This document shows, piece after piece, positions 60,373 through 64,000 of a stretch of DNA of 64,000 nucleotides. The position numbers and the translations under genes were made by a program. The stretch comes from Opisthocomus hoazin (Eukaryota; Chordata; Aves; Opisthocomiformes; Opisthocomidae). Under the pieces are notes generated by a model that was not told where the DNA came from, made no database searches, and saw nothing but the letters and a program-made list of their open reading frames with translations. Each line of letters starts with the position of its first letter. Position 1 is the stretch's first letter. The stretch is from NCBI RefSeq assembly GCF_030867145.1, contig NC_134428.1:620001-684000 (forward strand), written 5' to 3'.

Positions 60373-63149
60373 TTTCTGAAGCTTAAAACGGCACCACCTA
60401 GAAACCTGAATTTTAGTGACAATAAGAGTGGGTTTGGGATGTGAAGGCTTTGAGGAGCAGGGAAGTGAACAAAAGTCTAATTCCATTCACCTGAACCAGA
60501 GGTACACAGTACCAGAATGCCTAGAAGTGGATACAGCGGTGGTAGATGGATGCAGTTATTTATAGAACTTTACTTCACACACTACCACGATGGAACACAC
60601 CTGCCCATTTCAGGTATCTGACCATGAATAGGGTCCAGGTATGTCCACAGTCCAGCTTAGAGTACCCCCTTAACCTCACGCAGCCTGGAGAACCTGCAAG
60701 TTCATGGCAGCCCCCAGGCAGTGAGTGACAACCAGCACTTTTCCTTCTTTTGGAAAGCTGTGTATGCAAACTTTTTTTTAGTTATTTCTACATTTTGCAC
60801 TGACTTCCCTCCCCATTCAAAAACACAAAGTTTCTAAACTAAAGCAGAGCCCAAGAGTCAGAATTAGGACTCATTTCTTTACCATATTAAAGCAGCTCTA
60901 ACACATGCATTAACACGATTTCATTCTTTTCTCTCTTTCCCATGCCACTTAGTGCACACAGGATTGATGAGCCACAAAGCCAAGTAGTTTAGAAGACTCT
61001 GTTTACTCCCTACCCTCCTTGCTTAATCTGTCAAAACCCCTCTCTGGACACATGAGCCCCCCCCTCCACTCACCAGTTACCTGTCCTTGTTCTCTTCCTC
61101 ACCCTTTCATTCTAAATAACCTTTTCTCCACACCACCTGAGTCTACAGAGGAATAATTGAGAGCAAAGGCAAGAGAGGCTCCTATGCTGGCCTAGGAGCA
61201 TGGGATAGCTGACCAGACCAACAGACACCAGTGTGGGTCACCTTTGGTCTGAGATGCCCAGGCTAAAGCACAATGGTTGCCTTTAGAAAGCTGGTCCATG
61301 TATGACCTGGTTAACAACCGAATAAACCACAATATGCCTGGTGCAGATAAAATATGCAGATTTACTGGTAAAGTTCGTAACACTACCACCTCACTCCCCC
61401 CAAATTCATTAGAGCGCAGATGTGTTGGATGTGAAGCTAAAGCTTCCAGTTATTTACAACAGATATCTTCCATCTTTTCTCCCTTGCTACGCACCAACTA
61501 GAACTGTACACGTGTTAGTTCTGATGCTCAACCAAGCACACTGCAGACAAGGATTCAGGCTCAGTTTCATTCCACCTTCAATCTATAGATGAGCCTGTTC
61601 ATAACTCACTGCCATGCGCTTCTCCCTGCTCTCCATCACCTGGCTCTAGAAAGCCCAGACTCAATTCCTAATTGAAGGGACTACCCTAGTCTCACCTAGC
61701 TCTGCCAAGCCCCACAAGCACTAAAGCTTCTCTTCTACCTTTTTACCACCACCACCCACCCACGCTTCCTAGCACTGTGCCCAAGACAATACCTTTAACA
61801 TTCTTTGTGATTAAACAGAAAAGAGACAGTGTGGCTACAGATTCAAACACTCAAAAACTAGGAAACGTTAGTATTCAGGCTGTTGGGCGCTGTAATTCCA
61901 CCCTCCGTGGTTACACTGTGTTACTGGCTCCGTTCCCCACAGGACCCCTGCCTGGGGATGACGTGCCAAGGGCTACGCAGGACTCCTCTGCAGGCACACA
62001 GCCACCAGCTGTGATGAAACAGGGCGGCTGGGAAAGAAAAGTGTCACAGACAAACAGCTGAATGCCAGACACAAGAAGGCTGTTGAAGGGATGAGTAGAG
62101 CTCCTATGTGATGCTCCTTGCGTAAGCCAAACATTTCACAGCCAGTGCCGCTGGAGAACGTACATGGTGAGCATTTGTGGCATGGCAGACCATTACTGTT
62201 ACTCTGGCCATGGCCTGAGGTGTCAAACTGGGGGCTGCGTTTGTTTGTAATACTTCTACAGCACCCTGTAAAGGTTTGCCTGTCAGGCAAAAGAGACAAA
62301 GTTAACCCTACACTTCAGAATGGTGTCGGGAAGATAATTATTCCTTCATCAGCATACAAATTGTTCATAAAAAAAAATCCATGCAACTTTCAGAAGTCTC
62401 AGTAATATGCATAGCACTGATAATTATTCGTTACAGGATGGATAAAAGTAAATCCATGACTTGCTGTCTATTTAACAAGCCTGTTTAGCATCATCTTTGT
62501 GCACAGGTCAGTGCAAAGGCTGTACAGATGGATACTACGGATCACCACCAGCCCTCTACAGTTTTCTAATATATATGTGAACAGGAACAAGTTAAGGCTG
62601 CTTAAATATAACCAATTCTGACACTTCCTAACTTTTGAGTGTTAGGTGTGTAGATTAGACATTCTTCAACTGCAGTATATAAATAAAAATTAATTGTTAC
62701 AGAAGCAAGACTCATTTGTATTTTCAAAACGGTTTAGGTTACGTGAACATTTTGCATTTTTCATAAACATATACTTCATTCAGTACTGGCTTACTATAGC
62801 AGTGCATTGAATGAAGCGCACAATCAAAGTATCAAACTTCTATTCAGGACACTACCCTATTCTTTTTACTGTGTCTGAACTATGTTTTACAAAGAATAAA
62901 AACTTTTCCAGTCTTCATCGTGACAGTCTTCGATGGCTCACGAAGCAGCTGATTACACCCACCATCTTAAACTCCTGTCCCATTTGATCACGCTGCTAAG
63001 TAGAGAATTAGATTCCAGTTCAACCAGCAACTTAAACAGAATTAGCCAGCACTGCATTAGACTGAGCAACTCATCCTTCCCTTCACCAACATCTTCCACC
63101 CCAGCTTTTTTCTGTGCCTTCACTTCATATCAGTTATGCAGCCACGCAA

Positions 63150-63398
63150 CAAACAGAGGAAACTTGTTTCATCTAAAGCCAGATGGACTTCATTTCTTCC
63201 CCATGAGGGTGATGAAACACTGGTCCAGGTTGCCCAGAGAAGCTGTGGCTGCCCCCTCCCTGGCAGGGTTCAAGGCCAGGTTGGATGGAGCTGTGAGCAA
63301 CCTGGTCTGGTGGAAGATGTCCCTGCTGATGGCAGGGGGGTTGGAACCAGATGATCTTGAAGGTCCTTTCCAACCCAAACCATTCTATGATTCTATGA
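63150..63398 (+). mobile_element. CR1 3' fragment
   Basis: Encodes the ORF2 C-terminal segment (LPREAVAAPSLAGFKARLD) and ends with ccattctatgattctatgac, the octamer variant of the subfamily also seen at 50 kb. Confidence 0.9.
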
Positions 63399-64000
63399 CT
63401 TTCAGAACAGTAGTTTGAGCCTGCAGTCTCCAAGCCCAGTGAGTGGCCACAGGAATTGTTACGATGACAAAACTCAAAAAGGGGACTACTTTTAGCACAG
63501 GTACTGGCACAAAGTGCTTATGGAAACACAGCCAAACAAACAAGGAGTACTTTTTAAACCCCTATTTTTGGCTGTTGCAGTGGTTAAGCACAGGAAAAGT
63601 TTTGCAGAAAGGTTGTATAATCTTCATCACACAAGGTTTTCAAAACTCAGCTTTAAAGGGAAGCATATTTTGAAAGGAGGCTCGACAAGAGGCTCACAGA
63701 AGTCTCTTCAACCTGGTGCATTCCAAGCTGTCAATAGTGTGTTTAGAAGTACTTGGTATACAAACTCTGTGCAGTTCCATTCTCTGCATAATTCCCTTCC
63801 CCCCAAAAAAGTTGTAGGCAATTATACTCCTGTAGAAATTTTAAAAACACTAGTTTTGTTCAAGGCTGCACAGCCATAAATCCAAGAATATTTATAAATC
63901 AAAACCCACACAGAAAACAAGTTCTGAAGGACGACTTTCTAAATAACATTCTGCAGAGCCATGTATTCCCCTAGCACATGACAATGCTAATGCTGCCGAC

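Larger units (their letters stand above)
58610..64000. other. MYH10 intron; two small CR1 pieces, no exon recognised
   Basis: The rod exon expected upstream of EKKLMED was not found, so the intron probably extends past the window end. Contents apart from the two CR1 fragments listed separately are unique AT-rich sequence. Confidence 0.55.

Overview
The window is nuclear DNA of a bird or a close archosaur relative. The main evidence is twelve CR1 LINE fragments, several ending in the CR1 octamer ATTCTGTG, together with avian-type ERVK, ERVL-like and alpharetrovirus-like endogenous retroviruses. Two vertebrate genes can be recognised from protein sequence: the last coding exon of NDEL1 (+ strand, 38.66 kb) and the 3' half of MYH10, nonmuscle myosin IIB heavy chain (- strand, 44.3-58.4 kb). 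In human these genes lie tail to tail, and they do here too.

Layout. 0-2.5 kb: an old reverse-strand solo LTR abutting a CR1, then a 1-kb AC-rich minisatellite. 2.6-5.8 kb: about 17 copies of a 191-bp satellite, cut by an LTR that carries the start of a retroviral leader. 6.45 kb: one unplaced terminal-exon-like ORF. 7.75-12.56 kb: a reverse-strand ERVK provirus with 6-bp target duplications, open gag, open dUTPase/protease, two -1 frameshift heptamers, and a pol that is split by a younger CR1 and lacks everything after reverse transcriptase. 13.4-30.9 kb: ten candidate exons of an ANKRD26/CCDC144-family coiled-coil gene, all joined by matching splice phases, with one in-frame TAA. Its introns hold a CR1 (19.1-20.4 kb) and a complete ERVL-like provirus (23.29-29.92 kb), and its last visible exon runs into another retroviral LTR. 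30.9-38.1 kb: a composite of at least two decayed class II elements. 38.7-44.3 kb: NDEL1 last exon and 3' UTR, CR1 debris, then the MYH10 3' UTR. 44.3-64 kb: MYH10 exons and introns.

The ERVL-like provirus is the most striking element. Its two 414-bp LTRs are identical by eye, it has a perfect 5-bp target duplication, and gag (664 aa) and pol (1054 aa) are both open. They lie in one reading frame separated by a single UAG that is followed by a perfect 6-bp hairpin, an arrangement that suggests stop-codon readthrough. No env and no gag zinc knuckle are visible.

The MYH10 copy is also unusual. Fourteen exons join in phase, but about 235 rod residues (several exons) are absent between 53.90 and 54.63 kb without breaking the frame, and several conserved rod residues are replaced, including two new prolines. 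Together with the isolated NDEL1 exon, the satellite and the retrovirus density, this could mean a degenerating duplicate of the NDEL1-MYH10 region in a repeat-rich compartment (for example a W or germline-restricted chromosome), or an assembly error. The sequence alone cannot decide.
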